A DNA stretch of 58,848 bases from Acidovorax sp. (GCF_021287135.1 NZ_JAJTBB010000027.1:1-58848), one strand, 5' to 3'. Shown: positions 9,226-17,924, numbered from the stretch's first letter. A program made the numbers and translations. Notes: generated from the sequence alone by a model not told the origin.

Positions 9226-9612
9226 GTGACCACAGCCCTTCGTTTTTTGATCGTTGACGACTTCTCCACCATGCGGCGCATCGTGCGCAACCTGCTCAAG
9301 GAAAGCGGTTTTGCCGATGCCGATGAGGCCGAAGATGGCGTGGCCGCGCTCAACAAGCTGCGCAACAGCAAGTTCGACTTCGTGGTGACCGACATCAACA
9401 TGCCCAACATGAACGGCTTCCAGTTGCTGGCGGAAATCAAGAAGGACGAGAAGCTCAAGCACCTGCCCGTCCTGATGGTGACGGCCGAAGCGCGCAAGGA
9501 AGACATCGTGGCGGCCGCCCAGGGCGGTGCCGCGGGGTACATCGTCAAACCCTTCACCAAGGCCACGCTGGAAGAGAAAGTGACCTTGATCCTGAAGAAG
9601 ATGGGGCTATGA
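9226..9612 (+). CDS. cheY: Chemotaxis response regulator CheY
   Basis: CheY carries the phosphoryl signal from CheA to the flagellar switch. The 128-residue single receiver domain has Asp11/Asp12 for metal binding, phospho-acceptor Asp56 (VVTDINMPN), Thr86 and Lys108 (YIVKPF). Translation starts at GTG with AAAGGG upstream. It is followed four bases later by cheZ. No cheA or receptor gene lies in this window, so the rest of the chemotaxis set must be elsewhere. Confidence 0.97.
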   Translation: MTTALRFLIVDDFSTMRRIVRNLLKESGFADADEAEDGVAALNKLRNSKFDFVVTDINMPNMNGFQLLAEIKKDEKLKHLPVLMVTAEARKEDIVAAAQGGAAGYIVKPFTKATLEEKVTLILKKMGL

Positions 9613-9616
9613 CACC

Positions 9617-10243
9617 ATGGACGCCACACCGGACAACAGCCCGCCGCCCGGCGACGCCGATGTACACCACAAGATCGGCCTGCTGACGCGCCAGCTGCAC
9701 GACTCGCTCAACGAGCTGGGCTATGCCGAGAAGCTGCGCGGCTCCATGGGCGAACTGCCCGACGCGCAAAGCCGCCTGTCCTATATCGCCCGGCTGACGG
9801 GCGAGGCGGCGGAAAAAGTGCTCAACCGTGTCGAGCAGGCCAAGGCCCAGCACGACTTCATTGCGGCAGAAACCCGCCGGGTGGTGGCCTCGCTGGTCAA
9901 GGACCCCGTGGCGGCGGTGGCCAAGGGGGAAATCATGAATTTCCTCCACGATGTGGAACGGGTGACCAAGGAAGCCGACACGCACCTCACCGAGATCATG
10001 ATGGCGCAGGACTTCCACGACCTCACCGGGCAGGTGATTGCCCGCGTGGTGAACCTGGCCGCCACCATTGAAGAGCAGCTGGTGCAGCTGCTGATCCAGA
10101 CCGCGCCGCCGAGCGCGCAGATGCCCGCCGAGCCGGCCCGGCCCGTGCACCTGCAAGGGCCGGTGGTGGACCCCGAGAACACGCCCGACGTGGTCACCGA
10201 CCAGTCGCAGGTGGACGACTTGCTGGCCAGCCTGGGCTTCTGA
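9617..10243 (+). CDS. cheZ: Protein phosphatase CheZ
   Basis: CheZ removes phosphate from CheY. The 208-residue helical protein contains the active-site helix QDFHDLTGQVI with Asp135 and Gln139, equivalent to the catalytic pair of the enterobacterial enzyme. The C-terminus VDDLLASLGF is the CheY-binding peptide, joined by a Pro-rich linker (about 165-195). A palindromic repeat that looks like a terminator follows directly. Confidence 0.97.
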   Translation: MDATPDNSPPPGDADVHHKIGLLTRQLHDSLNELGYAEKLRGSMGELPDAQSRLSYIARLTGEAAEKVLNRVEQAKAQHDFIAAETRRVVASLVKDPVAAVAKGEIMNFLHDVERVTKEADTHLTEIMMAQDFHDLTGQVIARVVNLAATIEEQLVQLLIQTAPPSAQMPAEPARPVHLQGPVVDPENTPDVVTDQSQVDDLLASLGF

Positions 10244-10260
10244 CCGCCCGGGTTTTTTTG

Positions 10261-10316
10261 CCAAAATCGGCTGTCAGCGCTTATCCAGCAAGCGCTGGCA
10301 GCTATATTTTTTGAAG
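10261..10316 (+). terminator. Family A palindromic repeat acting as terminator after cheZ
   Basis: GCTGTCAGCGCTT (10270-10282) pairs with AAGCGCTGGCAGC (10290-10302) with one G-T pair, followed by TATATTTTTT. It is one of at least seven related copies in this window and the one that looks most like an intrinsic terminator. It separates cheZ from flhB. Confidence 0.75.
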
Positions 10317-10444
10317 CGCCCGCAGGTGCACGCACGCCGCCCGCAGCGCGCGCACCCGCAGGCCGCTGCGGCCCCGGCCGCACGGAAAAGCAGGGGCCGC
10401 CGCCTCTTTATCCGCCTTTAGATTTCCAGGCCGCTCACGACAAT

Positions 10445-10467
10445 GGCATGACCCGATCCGTCATGCC
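10445..10467 (+). promoter_or_regulatory. Perfect hairpin directly before flhB start
   Basis: GGCATGAC and GTCATGCC are perfect complements separated by seven bases, and the right arm ends three bases before the flhB ATG. No Shine-Dalgarno sequence is seen, so the hairpin occupies its place. It could be an operator or an RNA structure controlling flhB translation; both are inferences. Confidence 0.5.
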
Positions 10468-10470
10468 GCC

Positions 10471-11625
10471 ATGGAATCCAGCCAAGAAAAAAGCCTCCCC
10501 GCGACCGAGCGCAAGCTGCAAAAAGCGCGCGAGGACGGCCAGGGCGCCCGCTCGCGCGACCTGTCCCACCTGGCGGTCCTGGGCGCCGGCGCGGCCTGCA
10601 TGCTGGTGCTGGCACCGCACCTGATGGAACAGCTGCAGCGGGCCCTGAGCCAGCAGCTGGCTTTTGACGCCGCCACCGTCATGGCGCCCGGCACCATGCT
10701 GCAGCGCCTGCAGACCATGGCCGGCATCGGGCTGGTGGCCAGCACGGTGTTCGCGGTGCTCACCAGCGCCGCGGCACTGATCAGCGCGATTGGCGCGGGC
10801 GGCTGGATCTTCAGCTTCAAGCCGATCACCCCCCAGTTCAACCGCCTCAACCCGATCTCGGGGCTGGCCAACCTGTTTTCCAAGCAGCAGATGGCCAACG
10901 TGGCCAAGATGGTGCTGATGACGGGCATCCTGAGCTACGTGGCCTGGAAGTTCATGGGCACCAGCATCGACGCGGTGGCCATGCTGGTGCTCCAGCCTTC
11001 GCCGCTGGCCATCCGGCAGATCGCGGACTGGCTGACCTCGGGCATGAGCCTGCTGCTGCTGATCGTGTTCCTGGCGGCGCTGGTGGACGTGCCGCTGCAG
11101 GCCTATTTCTTCAAGACGCGGCTGAAGATGTCGCACGAGGAAGTCAAGCAGGAGCACAAGGAGTCGGACGGCAACCCGCACACCAAGGGCCGCATCCGCC
11201 AGAAGCAGCGCGAAATCGCCGACCGCGCCAGCATTGGCGCCGTGCCCAAGGCCGACTTCGTGGTGATGAACCCCACCCACTATGCGGTGGCGCTCAAGTA
11301 CGACGAAAAGACCATGAGCGCCCCGCAGGTCATCGCCCGCGGTACCGACTTGCTGGCCTTCCGCATCCGCGACGTGGCCAAGGAGCACAGCGTGCCCGTG
11401 CTGCAGGCCCCCATGCTGGCCCGTGCGCTGTACGCCCACGCGGAACTGGACCAGGCCATCCCGGCCACCCTGTACACCGCCGTCGCACAGGTGCTGGCCT
11501 ATGTGTACCGCCTGAAGGCCGCACTGCGCGGCGAGGGGCGCATGCCCGACAGCCTGGTCGAGCCCTATGTGCCGCCCGAACTCGATCCGCTCAACCGCAC
11601 GCCCGTGCAAGGTGATGCCGCATGA
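10471..11625 (+). CDS. flhB: Flagellar type III export switch protein FlhB
   Basis: FlhB is the membrane component of the flagellar export gate that switches export from hook to filament substrates. The 384-residue protein has four membrane helices in its first 210 residues and a cytoplasmic domain with the self-cleavage site Asn267-Pro-Thr-His270 (VVMNPTHYAVAL). The C-terminal tail of about 25 residues is Pro-rich. Its stop overlaps the flhA start by four bases (ATGA), so the two are translationally coupled. Confidence 0.97.
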   Translation: MESSQEKSLPATERKLQKAREDGQGARSRDLSHLAVLGAGAACMLVLAPHLMEQLQRALSQQLAFDAATVMAPGTMLQRLQTMAGIGLVASTVFAVLTSAAALISAIGAGGWIFSFKPITPQFNRLNPISGLANLFSKQQMANVAKMVLMTGILSYVAWKFMGTSIDAVAMLVLQPSPLAIRQIADWLTSGMSLLLLIVFLAALVDVPLQAYFFKTRLKMSHEEVKQEHKESDGNPHTKGRIRQKQREIADRASIGAVPKADFVVMNPTHYAVALKYDEKTMSAPQVIARGTDLLAFRIRDVAKEHSVPVLQAPMLARALYAHAELDQAIPATLYTAVAQVLAYVYRLKAALRGEGRMPDSLVEPYVPPELDPLNRTPVQGDAA

Positions 11626-13703
11626 ACACGTCCGTAAAGTCTCTCCAGCAATGGGCCGGCAACAACGCCAACGCGCTGCAGGGCCTGTCGGCCCCGCTGC
11701 TGGTGGTGGCCATCCTGGCCCTCATGGTGCTGCCCATCCCGTCGTGGATGCTGGACGCCTTCTTCACGCTGAACATCGCCGTGGCGCTGATGGTGATGAT
11801 GGTGGCGGCGTACATGCTGCGTCCGCTGGATTTCGCGGCGTTCCCCTCGGTGCTGCTGCTCACCACGCTGATGCGCCTGTCGCTGAACGTGGCATCCACT
11901 CGCGTGGTGCTGCTCGAAGGCCACACCGGCCCCGGCGCGGCGGGCGCGGTGATCGAGGCCTTCGGCCACTTCCTGATCGGCGGCAACTTCGCCGTGGGCC
12001 TGATCGTGTTCGCCATCCTGGTGGTGATCAACTTCGTGGTGATCACCAAGGGCGCCGAGCGCATTGCCGAGGTGTCGGCCCGTTTCACGCTGGACGCCAT
12101 GCCCGGCAAGCAGATGGCGGTGGACGCCGACCTGAACGCCGGCCTGATCGATGAGAAGGAAGCCAAGCGCCGCCGCGCCGAAGTGGCGGAGGAAGCCAAC
12201 TTCTTCGGCTCCATGGACGGCGCCTCCAAGTTCGTGCGCGGCGACGCCATTGCCGGCATTTTGATTCTGCTCATCAACATCGTGGGCGGCTTCGCCATCG
12301 GCATGCTGCAGCACGGCCTGTCGGCCGGGCAGGCCGCCGACAGCTACATCCTGCTGGCCATTGGCGATGCGCTGGTGGCGCAGATTCCGGGCCTGTTGAT
12401 CTCGGTGGCCGCGGCCATGGTGATCTCGCGCGTGGGCAAGGACCACGACATGGGCCGCCAGATCGTGCAGCAGCTGTTCATGTCGCCGCGCGTGCTGGCC
12501 GTCACGGCCAGCATCCTGGTGATGCTGGGCCTGATCCCCGGCATGCCCCACGTGGTGTTCCTCACCATGGGCGGACTGCTGGGCTATGGCGCCTGGGTGC
12601 TGTATGAGCGGCAGAAGGTGCCGCCCCCGGTGGAGGCGCCGCCCGCGCCGGTCACCGATGGCGAGGCCACCTGGGACGACCTGCAGCCCGTGGATCTGCT
12701 GGGCCTGGAGCTGGGCTACCGCCTCATCAGCCTGGTGGACAAGAGCCGCCAGGGCGACCTGCTCACCCGCATCAAGGGCGTGCGCCGCAAGTTCGCGCAG
12801 GAAGTCGGCTTCCTGCCCCCGGCCGTGCACGTGCGCGACAACCTCGAATTGAAGCCCAGCGCCTACCGCATCACGCTGCGCGGCGTGGTGGTGGGCGAAG
12901 GCGAGGCCTTCCCCGGCATGTTCCTGGCGATCAACCCCGGCGGCATCACCACGCCGCTGATCGGCACGCCCACCACCGACCCGGCCTTCGGCCTGCCGGC
13001 GCACTGGATCGACGAACGCCAGAAGGAAGCCGCACAAATGGCAGGTTTTACCGTGGTTGATTCCGAAACCGTGATGGCCACCCATTTGTCACACTTGATG
13101 CAAGTGCAAGCCGCCAAGCTCCTCAGCCGCACGGAAACCCAGCAGCTGGTGGAACACGTGGCCAAGCTGGCCCCCAAGCTCATCGAAGAAGTCGTCCCGA
13201 AAATGGTCTCCATCGCAACGTTCCAGAAAGTTCTCCAGCTGCTGCTGGAAGAGTCTGTGCACATTCGCGACATCCGCACCATCATCGAGACGCTGGCCGA
13301 GTTTGCCGGCAGCATCGCCGACCCGGTCGAGCTGGCCCGCCGCGTGCGCATCGCCTTGTCGCCCGCCATCGTCCAGCAGATCTACGGGCCGACCCGCGAG
13401 CTCAACGTCATCGCCATCGAGCCCGGCCTGGAGCGCCTCTTGGTGCAGGCCCTGGGCAACACGGCCGGCCCTGCGCTCGACCCGGGCGTGGCCGACATCC
13501 TCACCCAGAAGGCTGCCGAGGTGGCCCTCAAGCAGGAGGAAATGGGCCTGCCCGCCTGCCTGCTCGTTCCCGACCAGATCCGCAATGCCATCTCCCGCCT
13601 GGTGCGCCGCGTCGCGCCCCGCCTGCAGGTGCTTGCGCACAGTGAAATTCCCGAGACCCACACCATCCGGATTGGGCCCATTCTCAAAGGTGCATCAGCA
13701 TGA
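11622..13703 (+). CDS. flhA: Flagellar export gate protein FlhA
   Basis: FlhA forms the nonameric export gate ring and uses the proton gradient to drive export. The 693-residue length is standard. About eight membrane helices fill residues 20-320, and the FHIPEP-type loop is visible (GAERIAEVSARFTLDAMPGK), followed by the large cytoplasmic domain (about 350-690). It overlaps flhB upstream and flhF downstream by four bases each, marking a coupled flhB-flhA-flhF unit. Confidence 0.97.
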   Translation: MNTSVKSLQQWAGNNANALQGLSAPLLVVAILALMVLPIPSWMLDAFFTLNIAVALMVMMVAAYMLRPLDFAAFPSVLLLTTLMRLSLNVASTRVVLLEGHTGPGAAGAVIEAFGHFLIGGNFAVGLIVFAILVVINFVVITKGAERIAEVSARFTLDAMPGKQMAVDADLNAGLIDEKEAKRRRAEVAEEANFFGSMDGASKFVRGDAIAGILILLINIVGGFAIGMLQHGLSAGQAADSYILLAIGDALVAQIPGLLISVAAAMVISRVGKDHDMGRQIVQQLFMSPRVLAVTASILVMLGLIPGMPHVVFLTMGGLLGYGAWVLYERQKVPPPVEAPPAPVTDGEATWDDLQPVDLLGLELGYRLISLVDKSRQGDLLTRIKGVRRKFAQEVGFLPPAVHVRDNLELKPSAYRITLRGVVVGEGEAFPGMFLAINPGGITTPLIGTPTTDPAFGLPAHWIDERQKEAAQMAGFTVVDSETVMATHLSHLMQVQAAKLLSRTETQQLVEHVAKLAPKLIEEVVPKMVSIATFQKVLQLLLEESVHIRDIRTIIETLAEFAGSIADPVELARRVRIALSPAIVQQIYGPTRELNVIAIEPGLERLLVQALGNTAGPALDPGVADILTQKAAEVALKQEEMGLPACLLVPDQIRNAISRLVRRVAPRLQVLAHSEIPETHTIRIGPILKGASA

Positions 13704-15211
13704 ACATCAAACGCTTTACCGCCCCCACCTCCCGCGAGGCACTGGCCAAGGCGCGCATGGCCTTTGGCGAGGGCACACTGATCCTGTCCAACCGCCCCAC
13801 GGCCAACGGCGTGGAAGTGGTGGCCACGGCGGAAGACACGCTGTCGGCACTCGACGGCGGCACCGACCATGGCGCGGCCAGCGCGCCGCTGCTGGCCCCG
13901 GCCCCGGCGCGCAGCGCAGCCCCGCGCGCCAGCCAGGCACCGGCCGCCTCCGGCCTGGGCCGCAACCCGGTGGAAGAAGACACCGAGCAGCTGGCCATGA
14001 GCACGCTGTCGTTCCAGGACTATGTGCGCGAGCGCATGCTGCGCCGCCGGCACGAGGCGCTGCACGGATCCACGCCCGCGCCGGCCACGCTGTCCGAACG
14101 GGCCCGCGACCAGGAGCCGGAGCGTGAGCGCGAACGCGAGCGGATGCCCGCACCCGCCGTGGCGCGCCACAACCCGCTGCGCACCATCCCCATGGACATC
14201 CCGCCTGAGCCGCCGCGGCGCCGCCAGGAGGCCTCTGTCGCCCACCTCGCGCAGGCCAGCAACCAGCAAAGCGTGATGAACGAGCTCCACGCGATGAAGG
14301 AGCTGATCGAGGACCGCTTCAACACCCTGGCCTGGCTGGGACAGGCGCGCCAGAACCCCATCCACTCCAACCTCATGCTCAAGATGATCCGTGCCGGCTA
14401 CTCCCCTTCCCTGGCCCGCGCCGTGCTCGAACGCATGCCGGAAGAGCTGTCGGCGGCGGAGTCGGTGCGCTGGCTGATGGACGTGCTGGAGCGCAACCTC
14501 AAGACCGACCAGGCCGAGGCCCCGCTGTACGAGCAAGGCGGCATCTTCGCCCTGGTGGGCTCCACCGGCGTGGGCAAGACCACCACCACCGCCAAGCTGG
14601 CCGCACTGTGCGCACGCATCCACGGCCCGGGCAGCGTGGGCCTGATCACGCTGGACACCTACCGCGTGGGCGCGCACGAGCAGCTGCGCACCTACGGCCG
14701 CATGCTGGGCATCGTGGCGCACCTGGCGCACGACCGCGCCGCGCTGCAAGACCTGCTGGGCCTGCTCAGCGGTAAGAAGATGGTGCTCATCGACACCACC
14801 GGCGTGGCCCCGCGGGACCCGCGCAAGCGCGACATGCTGGACGTGCTGGACCTGCCGCACGTCAACCGCCTGCTGGTGCTCAACGCCGGCTGCCACGGCG
14901 ACACGCTGGACGATGTGCTCACCGCGTTCAAGACCGACGGTTCCCAGCAGGCCATCCTCTCCAAGGTGGACGAAGCCGTGAAGCTGGGCCCCGCCATCGA
15001 CGCGCTGATCCGCCACCAGATGGTGCTGCGCGGCGTGACCAACGGCCAGCGCGTGCCGGAAGACTGGGAGCGCGCCGACGCGCACAAGCTCATCAGCACG
15101 TCCATGCGCGCGCCGGCCAAGTCGGCCTTCGACCCCAAGGCCACCGACCTGAACTTCTTCTTCTCGCACGCGCCCGAAAGCTTGGCCGAACGGGGGCTGG
15201 TCGATGCTTGA
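13700..15211 (+). CDS. flhF: Flagellar biosynthesis GTPase FlhF
   Basis: FlhF is an SRP-type GTPase that places the flagellum at the pole. The basic N-terminus (MNIKRFTAPTSREALAKAR) is typical, followed by a low-complexity linker (about 50-165, rich in Ala, Pro, Arg, Glu) and an NG domain. The P-loop GSTGVGKT lies at 287-294, with DTYRVGAHEQL and DTTGVAPRD further on. The length of 503 residues is normal. It overlaps the FlhG-like gene by eight bases. Confidence 0.95.
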   Translation: MNIKRFTAPTSREALAKARMAFGEGTLILSNRPTANGVEVVATAEDTLSALDGGTDHGAASAPLLAPAPARSAAPRASQAPAASGLGRNPVEEDTEQLAMSTLSFQDYVRERMLRRRHEALHGSTPAPATLSERARDQEPERERERERMPAPAVARHNPLRTIPMDIPPEPPRRRQEASVAHLAQASNQQSVMNELHAMKELIEDRFNTLAWLGQARQNPIHSNLMLKMIRAGYSPSLARAVLERMPEELSAAESVRWLMDVLERNLKTDQAEAPLYEQGGIFALVGSTGVGKTTTTAKLAALCARIHGPGSVGLITLDTYRVGAHEQLRTYGRMLGIVAHLAHDRAALQDLLGLLSGKKMVLIDTTGVAPRDPRKRDMLDVLDLPHVNRLLVLNAGCHGDTLDDVLTAFKTDGSQQAILSKVDEAVKLGPAIDALIRHQMVLRGVTNGQRVPEDWERADAHKLISTSMRAPAKSAFDPKATDLNFFFSHAPESLAERGLVDA

Positions 15212-15998
15212 TATCGGCTTTCACCAGGCCGCCGGCCTGCACAGCTTCACCCCGCAGGCCGAACTGCGCGTGGTGGCGGTGGCCAGCCAGGGCAACCCCG
15301 CCGGGCTGGAGACGCTGTGGCAGATCTGCGCAAGCCTGCAGCGCCTGGGCTACCCGGTGGTGGTGCTGGACGGCACGGCGCAGGAGTCTGACGACAGCCC
15401 CGGCCTGCTGCACCTGCTGCAACAGGCGCCCTGGAACGAGGGCGCCGACCTGAACATGGGCGCGATGGCCTCGTCGCTGGCGGTGATCCCGGCGGCCAAG
15501 GGGCTGCTGCGCCTCGGCCGCGTGGCCAGCCGCGAGGACACAGCCCCGCTGACGGGACTGCTGCCGTATTTCAGAACCTACGGCATCCTGGTGCTGCACG
15601 CGCCCGCGGCCACCCTGGGCCCGCTGCTGACGCACACCGCCACCGTGCCCCTGGTGGTGATGGGCGAAGGCTCGGCCGGCGTGCTCGCCAGCTACAAGAG
15701 CCTCAAACAGATCGCGCTGCACACCGGCCTGCCCTGCATGGTGGCCGCCCTGCTGCGCAGCAGCGCCGCGGCCGAACGGCGCCGCGCGCAGCACGCGCTG
15801 CTGACGCTGCAGGACTGCGCCGGACGCCACCTGGGCGGCCCCGTGCGCACGACCACCATTGCCACGCAAAGCCCGCAAGACCTCCAGCGCCTGGCCTTGC
15901 AACTGCTGGAGAATGCGGGCACCATCAATGAGTCGCTGACTGCGCTGCCCCCGGGCCACCTGGCAGGCCTACCGGCCCCGTTGGCCCGGAGCCACTGA
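15204..15998 (+). CDS. FlhG/FleN-like MinD-family protein with lost P-loop
   Basis: The slot between flhF and fliA normally holds flhG, a MinD-type ATPase that limits flagellar number. This 264-residue protein aligns with that fold: strand RVVAVAS (22-28), a loop, a helix, then strand YPVVVLDGT (50-58). The loop that should read KGGVGKT reads QGNPAGLET, so the ATP-binding lysines are gone, and the usual LLDAD motif is VLDGT. The N-terminus HQAAGLHSF (7-15) resembles the DQAxxLR motif by which FlhG stimulates FlhF. It may therefore be a FlhG pseudo-ATPase. Family assignment is by position and pattern; a search is needed to confirm it. Confidence 0.7.
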   Translation: MLDIGFHQAAGLHSFTPQAELRVVAVASQGNPAGLETLWQICASLQRLGYPVVVLDGTAQESDDSPGLLHLLQQAPWNEGADLNMGAMASSLAVIPAAKGLLRLGRVASREDTAPLTGLLPYFRTYGILVLHAPAATLGPLLTHTATVPLVVMGEGSAGVLASYKSLKQIALHTGLPCMVAALLRSSAAAERRRAQHALLTLQDCAGRHLGGPVRTTTIATQSPQDLQRLALQLLENAGTINESLTALPPGHLAGLPAPLARSH

Positions 15999-16096
15999 CG
16001 AGAGCGTGTGATGCCCCTGTACGTACCTGCGTTGCCCCCCGAGGCCGGTGCCTGGCCACCGCCGCAGTGCGCTGCGCAGGTCCGGGTACGCTCTCG
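15999..16096 (+). promoter_or_regulatory. Nested stem structure in fliA leader
   Basis: Three inverted pairs are nested symmetrically: CGAGAGCGT/ACGCTCTCG (15999-16007, 16088-16096), ACCTGCG/CGCAGGT (16025-16031, 16075-16081) and CGGTG/CACCG (16046-16050, 16057-16061). The structure begins directly after the stop of the FlhG-like gene and has no T tract, so it is not an ordinary terminator. It could stabilise mRNA or control fliA. Confidence 0.45.
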
Positions 16097-16167
16097 AACG
16101 CAGCGCCGCTTTGCCGCCGCCGCGCAACCCTCGCAACCACGCTCTCAACGTGCATAACACGCTTTGT

Positions 16168-16884
16168 ATGTACACCGCCAAAGGCCAGCTTGATCGGGAC
16201 GCGATGATCCGCCAGCATGTGCCGCTGGTGCGGCGCATTGCACACCACATGATCGCCAAGCTGCCGCCCAATGTGGAGCTGGACGACCTGATCCAGGTGG
16301 GCATGATCGGCCTGGCCGATGCGCTGTCGCGCTACGAGGCGGCGCAGGGCGTGCAATTCGAAACCTTCGCCACCCAGCGCATCCGCGGCGCCATGCTCGA
16401 CGAGCTGCGCGAGGGCGACTGGATGAGCCGCAGCTCGCGCAAGAGCCAGAAGGACATCGAGCAGGCCGTGCACCGGCTGGAACAGAAGCTGGGCCGCAGC
16501 CCGCTGGAATCGGAGATCGCGGCCGAGATGGGCATGGGCCTGGCCGAATACCAGAACCTGCTGGGCAAGGTGCGCGGCACGCAGCTCGTGTACCTGGAAG
16601 ACATGACGCACGGCAACGAGGACGAGGAAGGCTTTCTCGACCGCCACGTGGCCGACAGCGATGCTGATCCCATGGAGCTGCTGCGCGACCAGCGGCTGAA
16701 GATGTCGCTCGTCAATGCCATCAAGACGCTGCCCGAACGGGAACAGCACATCATGGGCATGTACTACGAGCACGACATGAACCTCAAGGAGATCGCCGCC
16801 GTGCTGGGCGTCACCGAGTCGCGGGTGTGCCAGCTGCACAGCCAGTCCATCGCGCGCCTGCGCGCCAAGATGCGGGCGCACTGA
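16168..16884 (+). CDS. fliA: RNA polymerase sigma factor FliA (sigma-28)
   Basis: FliA directs late flagellar genes such as fliC and flgM. Region 2 (VPLVRRIAHHMIAKLPPNVE), region 3 (IRGAMLDELREGDWMSR) and region 4 (LPEREQHIMGMYYEHDMNLKE with the VTESRVCQLHSQ recognition helix) are all present in 238 residues, the normal length. The start MYTAKGQLDRDAM was chosen by family length; a GTG 18 bases upstream is in frame, and neither has a clear ribosome binding site. Its anti-sigma factor FlgM is encoded about 0.7 kb downstream on the other strand. Confidence 0.95.
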   Translation: MYTAKGQLDRDAMIRQHVPLVRRIAHHMIAKLPPNVELDDLIQVGMIGLADALSRYEAAQGVQFETFATQRIRGAMLDELREGDWMSRSSRKSQKDIEQAVHRLEQKLGRSPLESEIAAEMGMGLAEYQNLLGKVRGTQLVYLEDMTHGNEDEEGFLDRHVADSDADPMELLRDQRLKMSLVNAIKTLPEREQHIMGMYYEHDMNLKEIAAVLGVTESRVCQLHSQSIARLRAKMRAH

Positions 16885-16956
16885 CGGCTGCGGGCCCTGC
16901 TGCCCGCCCACGGCCCGCCCGCAGCGGCGGTGCCGGCTTCCCCTTCCGCGGGAAGC

Positions 16957-17061
16957 ACTATCAAATCAATAGCTTCTTGCGCTTTCCCCGCAATGCATTG
17001 AGGCAGATTCGCATCTCAAACGCCCGCTGGCCGTGCGCTGGCCGCTATTGTTTTTGATGCC
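16957..17061. repeat. Family A palindromic repeat, split copy
   Basis: The left half (CTATCAAATCAATAGCTTCT) and the right half (GGCCGCTATTGTTTTTGATG) match the ends of the family A palindrome, but about 50 bases lie between them instead of a short loop. It fills the space between the converging fliA and flgN genes and could end transcription from both sides. Confidence 0.6.
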
Positions 17062-17067
17062 CTGCGC

Positions 17068-17442
17068 TCAACCCGCCGACTTGTAGATGCGGGCCACGCC
17101 CGGCTTGCCGGCGGGTGCGCTCCGCCCGTCGCCGTACGTGGCCGGCGCGCCGGCTTGCGGAACCAGGCCGGCGACCTGCCGGTCGGCGTTGGCCGACAGC
17201 CGCGCCAGGCTTTCGCGGTGGATGGCGAGCATGGCGCGGATGGCGTCCATGCGCTTTTGCAGCGCCGCCGGCAGCGGGCGCCCCGTGGCCCCCGACTGCT
17301 CCACGGCTTGCGCAAACCGGGCGGCCGCGTCGCGCAGCGCGGCGCTGTTCTGTTCCAGGGACTGGGGATCGGCCGCCAGGAGCGCGGCGGAGACTTTTTC
17401 GATCAGCTGCTCAACAGCCAGGAGGGATTCTTCCAGCGACAT
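17068..17442 (-). CDS. flgN: Flagellar chaperone FlgN
   Basis: FlgN is the cytoplasmic export chaperone of the hook-filament junction proteins FlgK and FlgL, both encoded in this window. The 124-residue protein is helical (LEESLLAVEQLIEKVSAALL) and ends in a short Gly/Pro-rich tail. Assignment rests on size, helix pattern and position after flgM. The start MSLEES was chosen over an upstream extension because the extension is made of purine-rich tandem repeat DNA and has no protein-like composition. Confidence 0.82.
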   Translation of the reverse strand: MSLEESLLAVEQLIEKVSAALLAADPQSLEQNSAALRDAAARFAQAVEQSGATGRPLPAALQKRMDAIRAMLAIHRESLARLSANADRQVAGLVPQAGAPATYGDGRSAPAGKPGVARIYKSAG

Positions 17443-17478
17443 GGCCCATTGTGCGTTGAAGGGCGCCCGGCTGCCAAG

Positions 17479-17580
17479 CCGAGGGCAGGAGGAAGCGAAG
17501 GAGAGACGAAGCGGGAAACCGAGGCGAGGAACCGAGGCGAGAGGTCGAAGCGAGGACCCGAGGCGAGAGGTGGAAGCGAA
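17479..17580. repeat. Purine-rich degenerate tandem repeat between flgM and flgN
   Basis: The unit CCGAGGCGAGAGGTCGAAGCGA at 17532-17553 recurs with one change at 17558-17579, a period of 26 bases, and partial copies are seen at about 17479-17498 and 17519-17530. The strand shown is almost all purine and Cys-poor in the reading frames. It fills most of the unusually long gap between two genes that are normally adjacent. Confidence 0.7.
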
Positions 17581-17597
17581 AACAGGGGAACCGTGCA

Positions 17598-17924
17598 TCA
17601 GCCGCGCGAGCGGGACAGGATTTCCTGGGCGTTGGACAGCAGCTTGTCGGCAATGGCCTCGGCGTCCACCGAGAACGTGCCCTTTTCAATCGCGGTGCGC
17701 ACGGCCTTGACCTTGCTGGCGTCAAAATCGGCGGTGGAGCGCTGGGTCTGGTCCAGAGCGCGGGCGGCCAGGGACACCGTCACGGGCACACCGGCGGGAG
17801 ACGCTGCGGCCACCGCCGCGTCCTTGGCCGCTCCTTCAGCAGCGCTGGGCGGACTTTTGGCTTGCTTGGCAAGCCCCGTCTGCGGCAAGGCGCCCGGGAG
17901 TTCCGGTTTTTGACCAATCTTCAT
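17598..17924 (-). CDS. flgM: Anti-sigma-28 factor FlgM
   Basis: FlgM binds and blocks FliA until it is exported through the finished hook-basal body. The 108-residue protein has a disordered Ala/Pro-rich N-terminal half and the sigma-binding helices at the C-terminus (DASKVKAVRTAIEKGTFSVD, then AEAIADKLLSNAQEIL). The start MKIGQKPEL was chosen by family length; a longer frame upstream has no support. A good sigma-28 promoter lies about 45 bases upstream, giving the known negative feedback of FliA on its own inhibitor. Confidence 0.93.
   Translation of the reverse strand: MKIGQKPELPGALPQTGLAKQAKSPPSAAEGAAKDAAVAAASPAGVPVTVSLAARALDQTQRSTADFDASKVKAVRTAIEKGTFSVDAEAIADKLLSNAQEILSRSRG

Noticed and set aside
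7042-9462. Long minus-strand open frame of 806 codons
   Set aside because: It is antisense to motA and motB, whose motifs are intact; its His/Gly-rich translation looks like no protein family.
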